Made by a program: the position numbers and the translations under genes. A DNA stretch of 64,000 bases from SSSZ01 sp036732025 (GTDB lineage: Bacteria > Pseudomonadota > Gammaproteobacteria > Burkholderiales > Rhodocyclaceae): positions 13,945 through 77,944 of the forward strand of contig DAINDE010000015.1 of assembly GCA_036732025.1 (NCBI GenBank), given 5' to 3'. Shown here piece by piece: positions 35,319 to 44,205 of this stretch. The notes under the pieces are model-generated. The model was not told where the DNA came from. It did not search any database and saw only the letters and a list, made by a program, of their open reading frames with translations. Positions within the stretch are counted from its first letter, which is position 1; each line of letters begins with the position of its first letter.

Positions 35319-35706
35319 GTTCCGGACCGAGCCTCGCGCCGAGGGCCAGGGCCTGGCCGTCACGGCGGAATCGCTGTATCTGGCCAACCTGCTGCTGGCG
35401 CCGGGACTCGCCTTCGCCGTCCTGCTCTGGCTGTGGCGCAAGCACAAGGACACCGCTCCGCCCCTGGCCTGCCAGCACCTCAAGCAGACCACCTTCGTCA
35501 GCCTCTACGGCGGCATCCTCATCGTCAGCCTCTCAGCGATTTTCATCGCCCTTGGCGGGCTGCACTGGGAATGGACCTGGGTCCTCGTCATCATGTACTT
35601 CACCTGCATCCACTCCACCCTGGTGCTCTTCGGCATGTTCGGCCTGGCCAAGGCCCTGGCCGGCCAGCCCTGGCGCTACCCGCTGATCGGGCCCGGCGAT
35701 GCCTGA
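35299..35706 (+). CDS. Small membrane protein within the nor cluster
   Basis: A 135-aa protein with three hydrophobic helices (LYLANLLLAPGLAFAVLLWL; VSLYGGILIVSLSAIFIALG; WVLVIMYFTCIHSTLVLFGM). CQHLKQTTF before the second helix resembles DUF4870-type proteins. It overlaps norQ by 20 bases and the 4Fe-4S protein by 8 bases, so it is co-translated with both. Function unknown; it may be needed for Nor assembly or electron supply. Confidence 0.75.
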   Translation: MPPSADKFRTEPRAEGQGLAVTAESLYLANLLLAPGLAFAVLLWLWRKHKDTAPPLACQHLKQTTFVSLYGGILIVSLSAIFIALGGLHWEWTWVLVIMYFTCIHSTLVLFGMFGLAKALAGQPWRYPLIGPGDA

Positions 35707-36715
35707 GGCCGCGGCAGTCCTCCCCGCGCCCTCCCCCGCCATGAGCAAGAAACCACGCCTGCAGCGCTATCGCCTCTTCGCCCAGATGGCCTTCTTCGCC
35801 CTGTTCACGGTGACGCCGGTATTCGACCTGTTCCGCTACGACCTCGTCGAAAACCACGCCTATTTCCTGACCTTCGTCTGGGACCTGGGCATGGACGATC
35901 TCGTCGCCGGCCGCATCAGCACCCTGCGGGCGGGCGTCAACATCGTGCTCTTCCTCTTCCTGCCGGTGCTGGGCACCCTGGCCCTCGTCGTCGGCGTCGC
36001 CTGGAAGTGGGGCCGCCTCTATTGCGGCTGGTTGTGTCCCCACTTCTCGGTGGTGGAGACCATCAACCGCCTGATGCTCATCGCCAGCGGCAAGCATTCC
36101 CTCTGGGACAAGAAGGCCACCCCGCCCTGGGAGCCGGACGGCACCCCCGCCCCCCGCGACAGGCGCTACTGGCTGGCCGTCGTCCCCGCCGCCGTGGCCT
36201 TCGCCTTCGCCTGGGCCCTGGTCGGCCTCACCTACCTGATGCCGCCATTCCAGGTCTACCACGGCCTCCTCACCTTCAGCCTCTACCCCTACGAGGTCAT
36301 TTTCCTGGCCGCCGCCACCACCGTGCTGACCCTGGAGTTCCTCTTCGCCCGCCACCTCTTCTGCCGCTACGCCTGTGCCATCGGCATCTTCCAGAGCATT
36401 GGCTGGATGGCCAACCGGAAGGCCATGGTCGTCGGCTTCGAGCGGGAGCGGCTGACCGACTGCGCAAACTGCCTGGAAGGCCACGGTAGCGCTTGTGATG
36501 CGGTGTGCCCGATGCGCCTCAAGCCCCGCAACGTCAAGCGCTGGATGTTCGCCTGCACCCAGTGCGGCCAGTGTCTCTCCGCCTGCGGCACGGTCAATCG
36601 CGACAACCCGCAAGGGCAGCTCCTGCGCTGGGTGAGCGGCGACGAGGCGAAGCGCAACGAGGCCCGTTTCTCGGCCCTTTCCCGTACCGACGAAGACGCC
36701 GGGGGGCGCGCCTGA
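35699..36715 (+). CDS. NapH/CcoG-like 4Fe-4S membrane protein
   Basis: A 338-aa protein with four or five helices and several Cys motifs. WGRLYCGWLCPHFSVVE and HLFCRYACAIGIFQS are the paired CxxxCP-like motifs of NapH/NosR/CcoG membrane ferredoxins. NCLEGHGSACDAVCPMRLKP and CTQCGQCLSACGTVNRDNP supply two 4Fe-4S sites. Family members carry electrons from the quinol pool or reduce metal centres during assembly. Within norQ-norD it may deliver electrons to, or help build, NO reductase. An internal ATG at 35741 (MSKKPRLQRY) is an equally plausible start. Confidence 0.85.
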   Translation: MPEAAAVLPAPSPAMSKKPRLQRYRLFAQMAFFALFTVTPVFDLFRYDLVENHAYFLTFVWDLGMDDLVAGRISTLRAGVNIVLFLFLPVLGTLALVVGVAWKWGRLYCGWLCPHFSVVETINRLMLIASGKHSLWDKKATPPWEPDGTPAPRDRRYWLAVVPAAVAFAFAWALVGLTYLMPPFQVYHGLLTFSLYPYEVIFLAAATTVLTLEFLFARHLFCRYACAIGIFQSIGWMANRKAMVVGFERERLTDCANCLEGHGSACDAVCPMRLKPRNVKRWMFACTQCGQCLSACGTVNRDNPQGQLLRWVSGDEAKRNEARFSALSRTDEDAGGRA

Positions 36716-38556
36716 TGGAAGAGTTCATCGGCAAGCTGTGGCACAACTGGGTGACCAGGGCCGCCGGCGGCCACTACCCGCAGGCGGCGGTGAAACTGGC
36801 GGAAGTGGAAAAGACCGCCGGCATCCTCTTCCGCGCCTTCGGCGGCGACCCCGGCCTCAAGGTCGCCGCCGCCACCTCGGAAAACCACGGCGCCCGCCGC
36901 CGCTGGCTGCAGCGGGTGGCCGGCAGCGGTGAGCGGGTGGCCCAGGCCCGCCGGGACGACGAGACCCTGCGCCTGCCGCCGGAGATCGCCGCCTTCCCCG
37001 ACAGGGCTCTCAACCGCGACCTTTACCTGTGGCTGGCCGTCCTGGCCGCCAGCGACGAGGCCCCGGACAAACCCTGGCTGACGCGCAACCAGCGGGCGAC
37101 CCTGGCGGCGCTCCGTGACTATCCCGGGCTCAGGCCCCGCTACGAGCGCCTGGTAGCGGCCCACCTGGCCGGCCGCATCGCCCCGGGCGAACTACAAGCC
37201 GACGAGGCCGCCCAGGAAACGGCGCTGCGCCGGGCGCTGACCGACCCCGGCAGCATCGACGGCCTGCCACCGCTGACCTCCCGGCAATCCCGCCCGCCCC
37301 AGCCCATCCTGCTCTGGCTCGTGGACGCCCCGGCGGCAGCCCTGCCCGGGCACGCGCCGGCCGGTGACGGCCCTCCGCCCCCAGAGGGCAGTGGCAGCGC
37401 CGAAACGGAAAAGGAGGCCCACAAGGCCGAGCAGGTGGCACCGCCGGACAACAAGAACGCCTTCGTCTTCAGCTTCCGCGCCGAAAGCCTGCCCACCTGG
37501 ACCGAGTACGTGCGGGTCAACCGCGCCTACGACGACGACCTCGACCCCAACGCCAAGGAAACCGCCAAGGATCTGGACAAGCTCTCGCTGACCCGGGACG
37601 GCCAGACCAGCGTTTCCCGGGTCAAGTTCGACCTCGACCTGCCTTCCGCCGCCGAGGACGACACGCCCGTCGGCCCCGGCCTGCCCCTGCCCGAATGGGA
37701 CTACCGCAAGGGCGTGCTGCTGCCCGACCACTGCCGTCTGCAGCCCATGATCGCCCAGGACGCGGAACCGGCCGCCCTGCCCGCGCAATTGGCGGCCACC
37801 GCCAAGAAGCTGCGCGGCCAGTTCGCCGCCCTCGCTCCCCAGCGCCGCTGGCTGAAAGCTCAGCCGGACGGCCCCGAACTCGACGTGGACGCCTGCGTGC
37901 GCAACGTCGCCGACCGCGCCTCCGGCCACACCCCGGACATCGGCAGCTACCTCGCCCAGGCCCGCTGCGAGCGGGATCTCGCCTGCCTGCTGCTGGCCGA
38001 CCTTTCCATGTCGACGGACGCCTGGATTTCCGACAGCCACCGCATCGTGGACGTCATCCGCGATTCCCTGCTCCTCTTCGCCGAAGCCATGTCCGCCACC
38101 GGCGACCGCTTCGGCATCTACGGTTTCTCGTCCCTGCGCCGGCAGAACGTGCGTTTTCACCTGCTCAAGGATTTCACCGCCCGCTACGACGGCCTCGCCC
38201 GCGGCCGCATCCTGGCCATCAAGCCCGGCTACTACACACGGATGGGCGCGGCCCTGCGCCAGGCCGGCCGCATCCTGGCCGAACAGCCCGCCGGCCGGCG
38301 CCTGCTCCTCATCATCACTGACGGCAAGCCCAACGACCTGGACCTCTACGATTCCCGCTACGGCATCGAGGACACCCGCATGGCCGTCTACGAGGCCCGA
38401 CGACTGGGACTCACCCCCTTCTGCGTCACCATCGACCGTGAAGCCGGCGCCTACCTGCCCTACCTCTTCGGCCCCGCCGGCTTCTGCGTCATCAGGAAGC
38501 CCGAGGAACTGCCCCGCCGTCTACCGCTGCTTTACGCACAACTGACCCGTCAATAA
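36715..38556 (+). CDS. norD: NorD, VWA-domain protein for nitric oxide reductase activation
   Basis: A 613-aa protein. The C-terminal von Willebrand A domain has MIDAS motif DLSMST (LACLLLADLSMSTDAWISD), followed by GDRFGIYGFSS and LLIITDGKPNDLD. The N-terminal 400 residues are helical and include a Pro/Glu-rich linker. It partners NorQ. The ATG at 36715 shares one base with the preceding stop (TGATG). Confidence 0.95.
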   Translation: MEEFIGKLWHNWVTRAAGGHYPQAAVKLAEVEKTAGILFRAFGGDPGLKVAAATSENHGARRRWLQRVAGSGERVAQARRDDETLRLPPEIAAFPDRALNRDLYLWLAVLAASDEAPDKPWLTRNQRATLAALRDYPGLRPRYERLVAAHLAGRIAPGELQADEAAQETALRRALTDPGSIDGLPPLTSRQSRPPQPILLWLVDAPAAALPGHAPAGDGPPPPEGSGSAETEKEAHKAEQVAPPDNKNAFVFSFRAESLPTWTEYVRVNRAYDDDLDPNAKETAKDLDKLSLTRDGQTSVSRVKFDLDLPSAAEDDTPVGPGLPLPEWDYRKGVLLPDHCRLQPMIAQDAEPAALPAQLAATAKKLRGQFAALAPQRRWLKAQPDGPELDVDACVRNVADRASGHTPDIGSYLAQARCERDLACLLLADLSMSTDAWISDSHRIVDVIRDSLLLFAEAMSATGDRFGIYGFSSLRRQNVRFHLLKDFTARYDGLARGRILAIKPGYYTRMGAALRQAGRILAEQPAGRRLLLIITDGKPNDLDLYDSRYGIEDTRMAVYEARRLGLTPFCVTIDREAGAYLPYLFGPAGFCVIRKPEELPRRLPLLYAQLTRQ

Positions 38557-38630
38557 GACCTAGGGCGTATTGCCAATGAATTAATCCGGTGCCAAGATTC
38601 GGCGGTCGCCACTCGCGCTCACGGCCCGCC

Positions 38631-39323
38631 ATGCACGGAAACACGCCCATCAACATCGAAGCCCTGCTCTCCCACGTGGCCCTGTTCAACGGCCTAGCCC
38701 CCCAGGAGATCGCCAAGATCGCCCGCGGCACCCGGGAAATCCACGCCAGCAAGGGCGACATCCTGTTCCACAAGGGCGACCCCTGCAACGGTTTCCATCT
38801 GGTGGTCTACGGCCAGGTCAAGCTGGCCTTCACTTCGCCCCAGGGCAGCGAGAAGGTCGTCGAAATCATCAGCCAGGGCCAGAGCTTCGGCGAAGCCATC
38901 ATGTTCATGGACAAACCCTACATCGTCTTTGCCCAGGCGCTGTCCGACTCCTTGCTGCTGCACATTTCCAAGAACGTCATCTTCGACGAACTGCAGCGGG
39001 ACCCCGCCCTCAGCAAGAAAATGATCGCGGGCATGGCCATGCGCCTGCACCAACTCATGGCGGACGTGGAGTCCTACTCCCTCCATTCCGGCAAGCAGCG
39101 CATCATCGGCTACCTGGTGCGTGAGATTCCCGAAGACGAGCACGGCAAGAACATCACCATCACCCTGCCCACCAACAAGGGCATTATCGCTTCCCGCCTC
39201 AACCTGACCCAGGAGCATTTCTCCCGCATCCTGCACGAGCTGAGCGAACTGGGCCTGATCGTGGTGGAAGGCCGCAAGATCCACATCCCCGACATCGACA
39301 AGCTGCGCACCCACGAAAACTGA
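38631..39323 (+). CDS. dnr: Crp/Fnr-family regulator, Dnr-like
   Basis: A 230-aa regulator. Residues 8-125 are the cyclic-nucleotide-type effector domain (GDILFHKGDPCNGFHLVVYG; EIISQGQSFGEAIMFMDKPY). The C-terminal helix-turn-helix is GIIASRLNLTQEHFSRILHE. It lacks the N-terminal cysteine cluster of Fnr. With its position behind norD this points to a heme/NO-sensing Dnr or NnrR-type activator of denitrification genes. The start at 38631 was chosen over a longer frame because family N-termini begin there. Confidence 0.87.
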   Translation: MHGNTPINIEALLSHVALFNGLAPQEIAKIARGTREIHASKGDILFHKGDPCNGFHLVVYGQVKLAFTSPQGSEKVVEIISQGQSFGEAIMFMDKPYIVFAQALSDSLLLHISKNVIFDELQRDPALSKKMIAGMAMRLHQLMADVESYSLHSGKQRIIGYLVREIPEDEHGKNITITLPTNKGIIASRLNLTQEHFSRILHELSELGLIVVEGRKIHIPDIDKLRTHEN

Positions 39324-39350
39324 CGGTCCGCTGCGCCATTCCGTCCGGCC

Positions 39351-40829
39351 ATGGCCACCGAAATCGAACTCAAGCTCGCCCTCCCCGCGAGCGCGGCCCG
39401 CACCCTGGCCGGCCACCCCCTGCTGGCCGGCGTCGTCCCCAGCCGCCACCGCCTGCTCAACACCTACTACGACACCCCGGATCTCGCCCTCAAGGCCCGC
39501 CGCATCGCCCTGCGCTTCCGCAAGAAGGGCTGGCAGTGGCTGCTCACCGTCAAGTCGGCGGAACCAGCCAGCGGCGGCCTGGCCCTGCGCAGCGAGTGGG
39601 AAGTGGCAGCCACCCCCGGCACCTGGACCTTCGCCCACATCGACCAGCCCGCCCTGCGCGAATTCCTGGAAGACGCCGCGCCACGCCTGGAACCGGTATT
39701 CACCACCCACTTCCAGCGCACCGCCTGGACGCTGTCCTACGGCGATTCCCTGGTGGAACTGGCCCTTGACCGGGGCCGCATCGAAAGCGCCAGCCGGCAC
39801 ACCCCGATCTGCGAGGTGGAACTCGAACTCCTCTCCGGCGCCATCGGCGACCTGTTCGCCCTGGCCAAGGCGTTGCAGGCCAGCCTGCCCCTGCGCCCCA
39901 GCGCCGCCAGCAAGGCCGAACGGGGCTACGCCCAGTTCCTGGACGAACCGCCCCGCCCCTGCAAGGCCAGACTCCAGCCCCTGGACCCCGACGCCACGCC
40001 CAGCCAGGCCTTCCGCCAGATCGCCCTGGCCTGCCTGGAACAACTCCAGCGCAACGAGGCCGGCGTCATCCAGGGCACCGACCCCGAGTTCGTGCACCAG
40101 GCCCGGGTCGCCCTGCGCCGGCTGCGTTCGGCCATCAAGGTCTTCGCCCCGGCCCTGCCGGCGGACTTCGCCACAGCCTGGAGCCAGGCCTGGCAGACCC
40201 TCGCTGCGGCCCTTGGAGAAGCCCGCAACTGGGACGTCCTGGTCAACGAGACGCTTCCCCCGCTCCAGGCCGCTTTCCCCGACCATCGTCCCCTGGCGCG
40301 ACTGGCCGCCGCCGCCCACCGCCAGTCCAGGGAAGCCCACGCCATGGTCGCCCGCCTGCTGCGCATGGCCGAATACCCCCGCCTGCTTACCGAATTCACC
40401 GCCAGCCTCTATGCCCTGCCCAACGATGGCAACGACCAGCCGCTCCCGGATTTCGCCATCGACCAGCTCACCCGGCGCGCCCGGCAAGCGAAAAGACTGG
40501 CACGCCAGCACGCCGCCCTGACCGCCGAAGAACGCCACCGCATGCGGCTGGCCTTCAAGAAACTGCGCTACACCCTGGAGTTCTTCGCCTCCCTGCTACC
40601 GCGCCGCCGCCTCGGCGCCTACCTCGCCGCCCTCGCCCAACTGCAGGATGAGTTGGGTCTCATCAACGACCACGCCACCGCCGCCGAACTGGTCGAGAAA
40701 GTCCTAGGCGAACGCTACCAGGGCCCCATCCTGGGCTGGATCGCCGGCCGCCACGCCCTGCTGGTGGAAGAACTCCCGGAAAGCCTGGACACCTGGCTGG
40801 CCCAACGAAACCCTTGGAAACGGCGCTGA
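39351..40829 (+). CDS. CYTH and CHAD domain protein (inorganic triphosphatase-like)
   Basis: A 492-aa protein. The CYTH domain (1-200) begins TEIELKLALP and has the Lys/Arg/Glu tunnel residues (NTYYDTPDLALKARRIALRF; WLLTVKSA; ICEVELELLSG). The CHAD domain (about 215-490) is rich in conserved His and basic residues (EFVHQARVALRRLRSAIKVF; MRLAFKKLRYTLEFFA). E. coli YgiF, with the same architecture, hydrolyses inorganic triphosphate; CHAD domains bind polyphosphate granules. That suits a polyphosphate-storing betaproteobacterium. The following sixA gene is another phosphate-transfer protein. Confidence 0.92.
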   Translation: MATEIELKLALPASAARTLAGHPLLAGVVPSRHRLLNTYYDTPDLALKARRIALRFRKKGWQWLLTVKSAEPASGGLALRSEWEVAATPGTWTFAHIDQPALREFLEDAAPRLEPVFTTHFQRTAWTLSYGDSLVELALDRGRIESASRHTPICEVELELLSGAIGDLFALAKALQASLPLRPSAASKAERGYAQFLDEPPRPCKARLQPLDPDATPSQAFRQIALACLEQLQRNEAGVIQGTDPEFVHQARVALRRLRSAIKVFAPALPADFATAWSQAWQTLAAALGEARNWDVLVNETLPPLQAAFPDHRPLARLAAAAHRQSREAHAMVARLLRMAEYPRLLTEFTASLYALPNDGNDQPLPDFAIDQLTRRARQAKRLARQHAALTAEERHRMRLAFKKLRYTLEFFASLLPRRRLGAYLAALAQLQDELGLINDHATAAELVEKVLGERYQGPILGWIAGRHALLVEELPESLDTWLAQRNPWKRR

Positions 40830-40873
40830 AACACACCTGGGGCAAGCTTGCGGTCGACGAGAAAGGAAAAGCA

Positions 40874-41332
40874 ATGGATCTGTTGCTCTGGCGTCATGCC
40901 GAGGCCGAAGATGGCGAAAACGATATGCAGCGGGCACTCACGGCCCGGGGAGAGAAGCAGGCCAGACGTATGGCCAGATGGATCAGGGCCCATCACCCCA
41001 AGGAACTGCGAATACTGGTGAGTCCAGCAGTCAGATGCCAGCAAACCGTTGCCACCCTTGGACTGCCGTTCGAAACAATTCGCAGACTGGGGCCGGGTGC
41101 CACTGTAGCGGATCTTGTTGCTACCTGCGGGTGGCCAAATTCCAGGAACCCCATCCTGGTCGTCGGCCATCAGCCTGCTTTGGGGCGACTTGCTTCGTTG
41201 CTGCTCGCCGGCCATGAGATGGACTGGAGCATCAAGAAAGGAGCGCTTTGGTGGATTTCGGGTCGTTTGCGGTCAGAAAATTATCAAACTGTATTGCGTT
41301 CCGCTCTCTCACCCGATCACCTTGCTGATTGA
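40874..41332 (+). CDS. sixA: Phosphohistidine phosphatase SixA
   Basis: A 152-aa histidine phosphatase. RHAEAED carries the catalytic His8. AVRCQQTVATL and VVGHQPALGRLASLL (second catalytic His) complete the RHG fold. SixA removes phosphate from histidine on HPt domains or the nitrogen PTS protein NPr. The start at 40874 follows GAAAGGAAAAG; the frame extends upstream into the CYTH/CHAD gene. Base composition drops noticeably within this gene towards the AT-richer neighbours. Confidence 0.92.
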   Translation: MDLLLWRHAEAEDGENDMQRALTARGEKQARRMARWIRAHHPKELRILVSPAVRCQQTVATLGLPFETIRRLGPGATVADLVATCGWPNSRNPILVVGHQPALGRLASLLLAGHEMDWSIKKGALWWISGRLRSENYQTVLRSALSPDHLAD

Positions 41333-41360
41333 CGCGTCCAGCGGCGCCCCGGGCAAGGAC

Positions 41361-42104
41361 TCAAGACTTTCGTATCACGACGAGCTGATTATCGTTCAAG
41401 GGCAGCCCCGGACGGTGCAAGGTTACGTAACTTACCCGGTATGCCTTATCCGAAAAATAGTCGCGATATCGCAACATGTCTATGCCATTAACATCCTCTA
41501 TGATGTAATTGCCATATATTGACAAGCGGTCAATGGAATTCTCGAAAAGACTGACGCCGGCATCAAATTCGTGCAGGCCATCATCGATCATCAAGTCGAA
41601 ATCCGTTTCCCGAATCGCATTCCACATTTCGACGATCGACTCCTTTGACGTCTGATCGACATGAAAGGTGCGAATCCTGTCCTCCTCAAACAGGATTTCC
41701 TTATCGATATCACATCCGAATATTCTGGCATTCGGGAAATAGTCCCTCCACACACGCAGCGAGGCGCCAGGACGGCCGGCGGCTCCCATGCTGCTCGCCA
41801 AAGCAGGATTGTTGGTTCCCAGGCCGCACTCAAAAACCTTGCTAACGAGACCGCGACAGTGGCCGTAGCGATCGCTCATGAAATCGGCATACGTATGAGA
41901 TGGCCACGGGTAAGGATGACCATCGGGCCTCACCTCCCCCTTATCCGAACCGTATTTGTCGCACAACTGGGCCAATTCAGATGCCAAGTCCTTTTCATAA
42001 TGAACAACGTAGGAATAGGCACAATTCTCTTTAAGAACCTGCTCAGCAGAAACGAGTACTTGGATATTTTCAATTGCCGGCAAAGAAATCCTGATTGCGT
42101 CCAT
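41361..42104 (-). CDS. SAM-dependent methyltransferase (TylF/CalE-like class I)
   Basis: A 247-aa methyltransferase. KVFECGLGTNNPALASSMG is the SAM-binding glycine-rich loop, ARIFGCDIDKEIL motif II, and DFDLMIDDGLHEFDAGVSLF the acidic metal/SAM segment as in macrocin-type sugar O-methyltransferases. YGSDKG near residue 53 is also typical. It is the last gene of the short-pilin/ABC/glycosyltransferase cluster, so it probably methylates a sugar of a surface glycan. The gene is much AT-richer than the surrounding chromosome, a sign of transfer. Confidence 0.85.
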   Translation of the reverse strand: MDAIRISLPAIENIQVLVSAEQVLKENCAYSYVVHYEKDLASELAQLCDKYGSDKGEVRPDGHPYPWPSHTYADFMSDRYGHCRGLVSKVFECGLGTNNPALASSMGAAGRPGASLRVWRDYFPNARIFGCDIDKEILFEEDRIRTFHVDQTSKESIVEMWNAIRETDFDLMIDDGLHEFDAGVSLFENSIDRLSIYGNYIIEDVNGIDMLRYRDYFSDKAYRVSYVTLHRPGLPLNDNQLVVIRKS

Positions 42105-42162
42105 CTCATCTATCCCCTATTCACCCCAATACCACGGAAATTTCATTACGCATTTCGCAACT

Positions 42163-43188
42163 TTAATCCATGATCGCCGACATCAATTTTTCCCAAAAGA
42201 CATGCTCCGGGAATCTCTCCGCCGTTGCACGCGCATGCTCACCCAGCCGTTTCCGAAGCGCCTCGCTACGCACGAGGCAGTTGATCAGTTCCGACAATAG
42301 CTCAATGTCCCCCACCGGATGCATCAGGCAATTATCCCCATGCTTCCACAGCCCTTGGTAAACAGGCAAATCTGCCACGATCATGGGCTTGTTGCACCAT
42401 CCAGCCTCGAACAGCACCAGGGGTTGTGATTCGATCCCGGCTGGATGCACCACCAAGTCCGCCGAACGCAGCCACTCCAGGGCTTCGCGATGATCGAGGG
42501 CACCCGTAAGAGTGACTCTGCTGAGAAAATCGCTGCTGGCCTTGCCTTGAAGCAGGTCGTTGGCGGAATCGCTTAGGGATTCCATGCGCCCGATCAGGAT
42601 CAGTTCGATTTCCGGATCATTCAGTCGCCACAACGCTTCAATCAGATCACCCTGCCGCTTTCTAAAATCCAGGTTACCGAGGCTGACGATGCGGAACTTC
42701 CCCGACCCAGGTTTAGCCCCTATCCCCTCCGGAAGGCTGACACCGTTTGGCACAACCCGAAGCCGGTCCTGAGGGCACTGATAGACGAAGGAGCGATAGA
42801 TGTTGTCGAATGCGTGGGATGTCTGGGTAATGATCCTGTCGATGGAGGCAAATGCTCGCCAATAACCTTCCGTATCGGTCAGAACTGTACCCAACCCATT
42901 TTCCGCTTCATGAATCCACCAAACGGTCTTCATTACCGGCGCAAACTGGGCAACCACCTTCCCAGTAAATATGGTGTTTCCCAAACACAAATCATAGTTG
43001 TCGGATCGTACCGTCTCCGGAAAACCGGCGCCGATCTCCCGGAACATGTCCGACAGCGGTCCCGGCGTTGGCGTCACGGACATCACGTCGACCTGGTGGC
43101 CCGCCTCAATCAGGCGGCTTGCCAGCCGGTACAACAACAGGCTGGCTCCAGAAATCGTGTAATCGTGCCCGAACATCATTATTCGCAT
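42163..43188 (-). CDS. Glycosyltransferase, GT4 type
   Basis: A 341-aa GT-B enzyme. The N-domain is MRIMMFGHDYTISGASLLLY with the usual G-A-S loop. The C-domain has FRIVSLGNLDFRKRQGDLIE, LRSADLVVHPAGIESQPLVL (the E-x7-E region) and PVGDIELLSELINCLVRS. It transfers a sugar from a nucleotide donor to a lipid-linked or protein acceptor. The ATG at 43188, 6 bases after AGGGAG, was chosen over 43212. AT-rich like the neighbouring methyltransferase. Confidence 0.88.
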   Translation of the reverse strand: MRIMMFGHDYTISGASLLLYRLASRLIEAGHQVDVMSVTPTPGPLSDMFREIGAGFPETVRSDNYDLCLGNTIFTGKVVAQFAPVMKTVWWIHEAENGLGTVLTDTEGYWRAFASIDRIITQTSHAFDNIYRSFVYQCPQDRLRVVPNGVSLPEGIGAKPGSGKFRIVSLGNLDFRKRQGDLIEALWRLNDPEIELILIGRMESLSDSANDLLQGKASSDFLSRVTLTGALDHREALEWLRSADLVVHPAGIESQPLVLFEAGWCNKPMIVADLPVYQGLWKHGDNCLMHPVGDIELLSELINCLVRSEALRKRLGEHARATAERFPEHVFWEKLMSAIMD

Positions 43189-43248
43189 TCCATGCTCCCT
43201 GTTATTTGTCATCTGGCAATAGGCGGGTGAGGCTTCTCGCCTCTGCGG

Positions 43249-44202
43249 TCATGACGCTTCGAACTCCCGTATGCTTTCCGCCCCCTCCCTCGAATCGGCA
43301 TCGCTGATCAGGCGCAAGTAGACCTTTTCGAGGCTATTCATGTTCTTGACCGACAGTAGTCTGCCGTTGCACCGACCTATGCGGTCAACGCATAGGGATA
43401 GCGCATCGGCGCCAACGCTTGTGCCCCAAACGCTCTTCCCGATCTGCCGCCACGCTCCATCGCCCTCGGGGGCACCGGAAAATTCGGCGATCACCTCAAA
43501 CTCCTGCCCCTCACCGCCAAGGATGTCGAATACGCCGCAGGAGCTCCGAATAGTCCCTTGATGGATAAAGATGAAGCGGTCGGCCAACCGCTCGACGTCT
43601 GCCAGGATATGTGACGAAAAGAACAGCGCCCCCCCGGCACTCCGGTATTGCTGCAATATTTCGACAACCTCGGCGCGGCCTAGCGGGTCCAATCCGGAAA
43701 GGGGCTCATCAAGGATCAGCAGTTTCGGTTCCATTGCCAAGGCATGCGCGAGAATCGTCCTCTGAACCATGCCTTTGGACAGGGAACGCAAGGGCTTGCG
43801 CGCGGCATGGGCAACGCCGAAGCGCTCAAGCCAGCGCATCGCGTGATCCCTCGGTGACGATGGACTGCCGCCTGACAGGGCGAGCCCAGTCCGAACCAGC
43901 TCCAGCGGGGTCAGATAATCGTAGGCCAGCGGGTTTTCAGGCACGTAGGCCACACCTCGCCGGCTGGTCGGGTCATCGACAGGCAGTCCGTTGAGGGTAG
44001 CGGTTCCCGAGCTAGGACGCTGCAGCCCCATGATGATCCTTATCGTCGAGCTCTTGCCCGCACCATTGTGCCCAATGAAGCCGACACTCTCGCCGGGGGC
44101 TACCTGGAGGTCGATATCCCGGATGGCGAAAGCGGGTTTGCCGAACCACCCCTTGCGGTAGGACTTGGAAACCCCGGTCAGGTTGATGAGGAGATCGTTC
44201 AT
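43249..44202 (-). CDS. ABC transporter ATP-binding protein
   Basis: A 317-aa ATPase. Walker A is GFIGHNGAGKSSTI, signature LRSLSKGMVQRTILA, Walker B LLILDEPLSGLDPLGRAEV, and the switch His is in FFSSHILADVE. About 90 C-terminal residues form a regulatory extension. It belongs to the DRA/CcmA-NodI-like export group that pairs with ABC-2 permeases. The permease of the locus is at 48596-49411, separated by two genes. Confidence 0.94.
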   Translation of the reverse strand: MNDLLINLTGVSKSYRKGWFGKPAFAIRDIDLQVAPGESVGFIGHNGAGKSSTIRIIMGLQRPSSGTATLNGLPVDDPTSRRGVAYVPENPLAYDYLTPLELVRTGLALSGGSPSSPRDHAMRWLERFGVAHAARKPLRSLSKGMVQRTILAHALAMEPKLLILDEPLSGLDPLGRAEVVEILQQYRSAGGALFFSSHILADVERLADRFIFIHQGTIRSSCGVFDILGGEGQEFEVIAEFSGAPEGDGAWRQIGKSVWGTSVGADALSLCVDRIGRCNGRLLSVKNMNSLEKVYLRLISDADSREGAESIREFEAS

Positions 44203-44205
44203 GAA

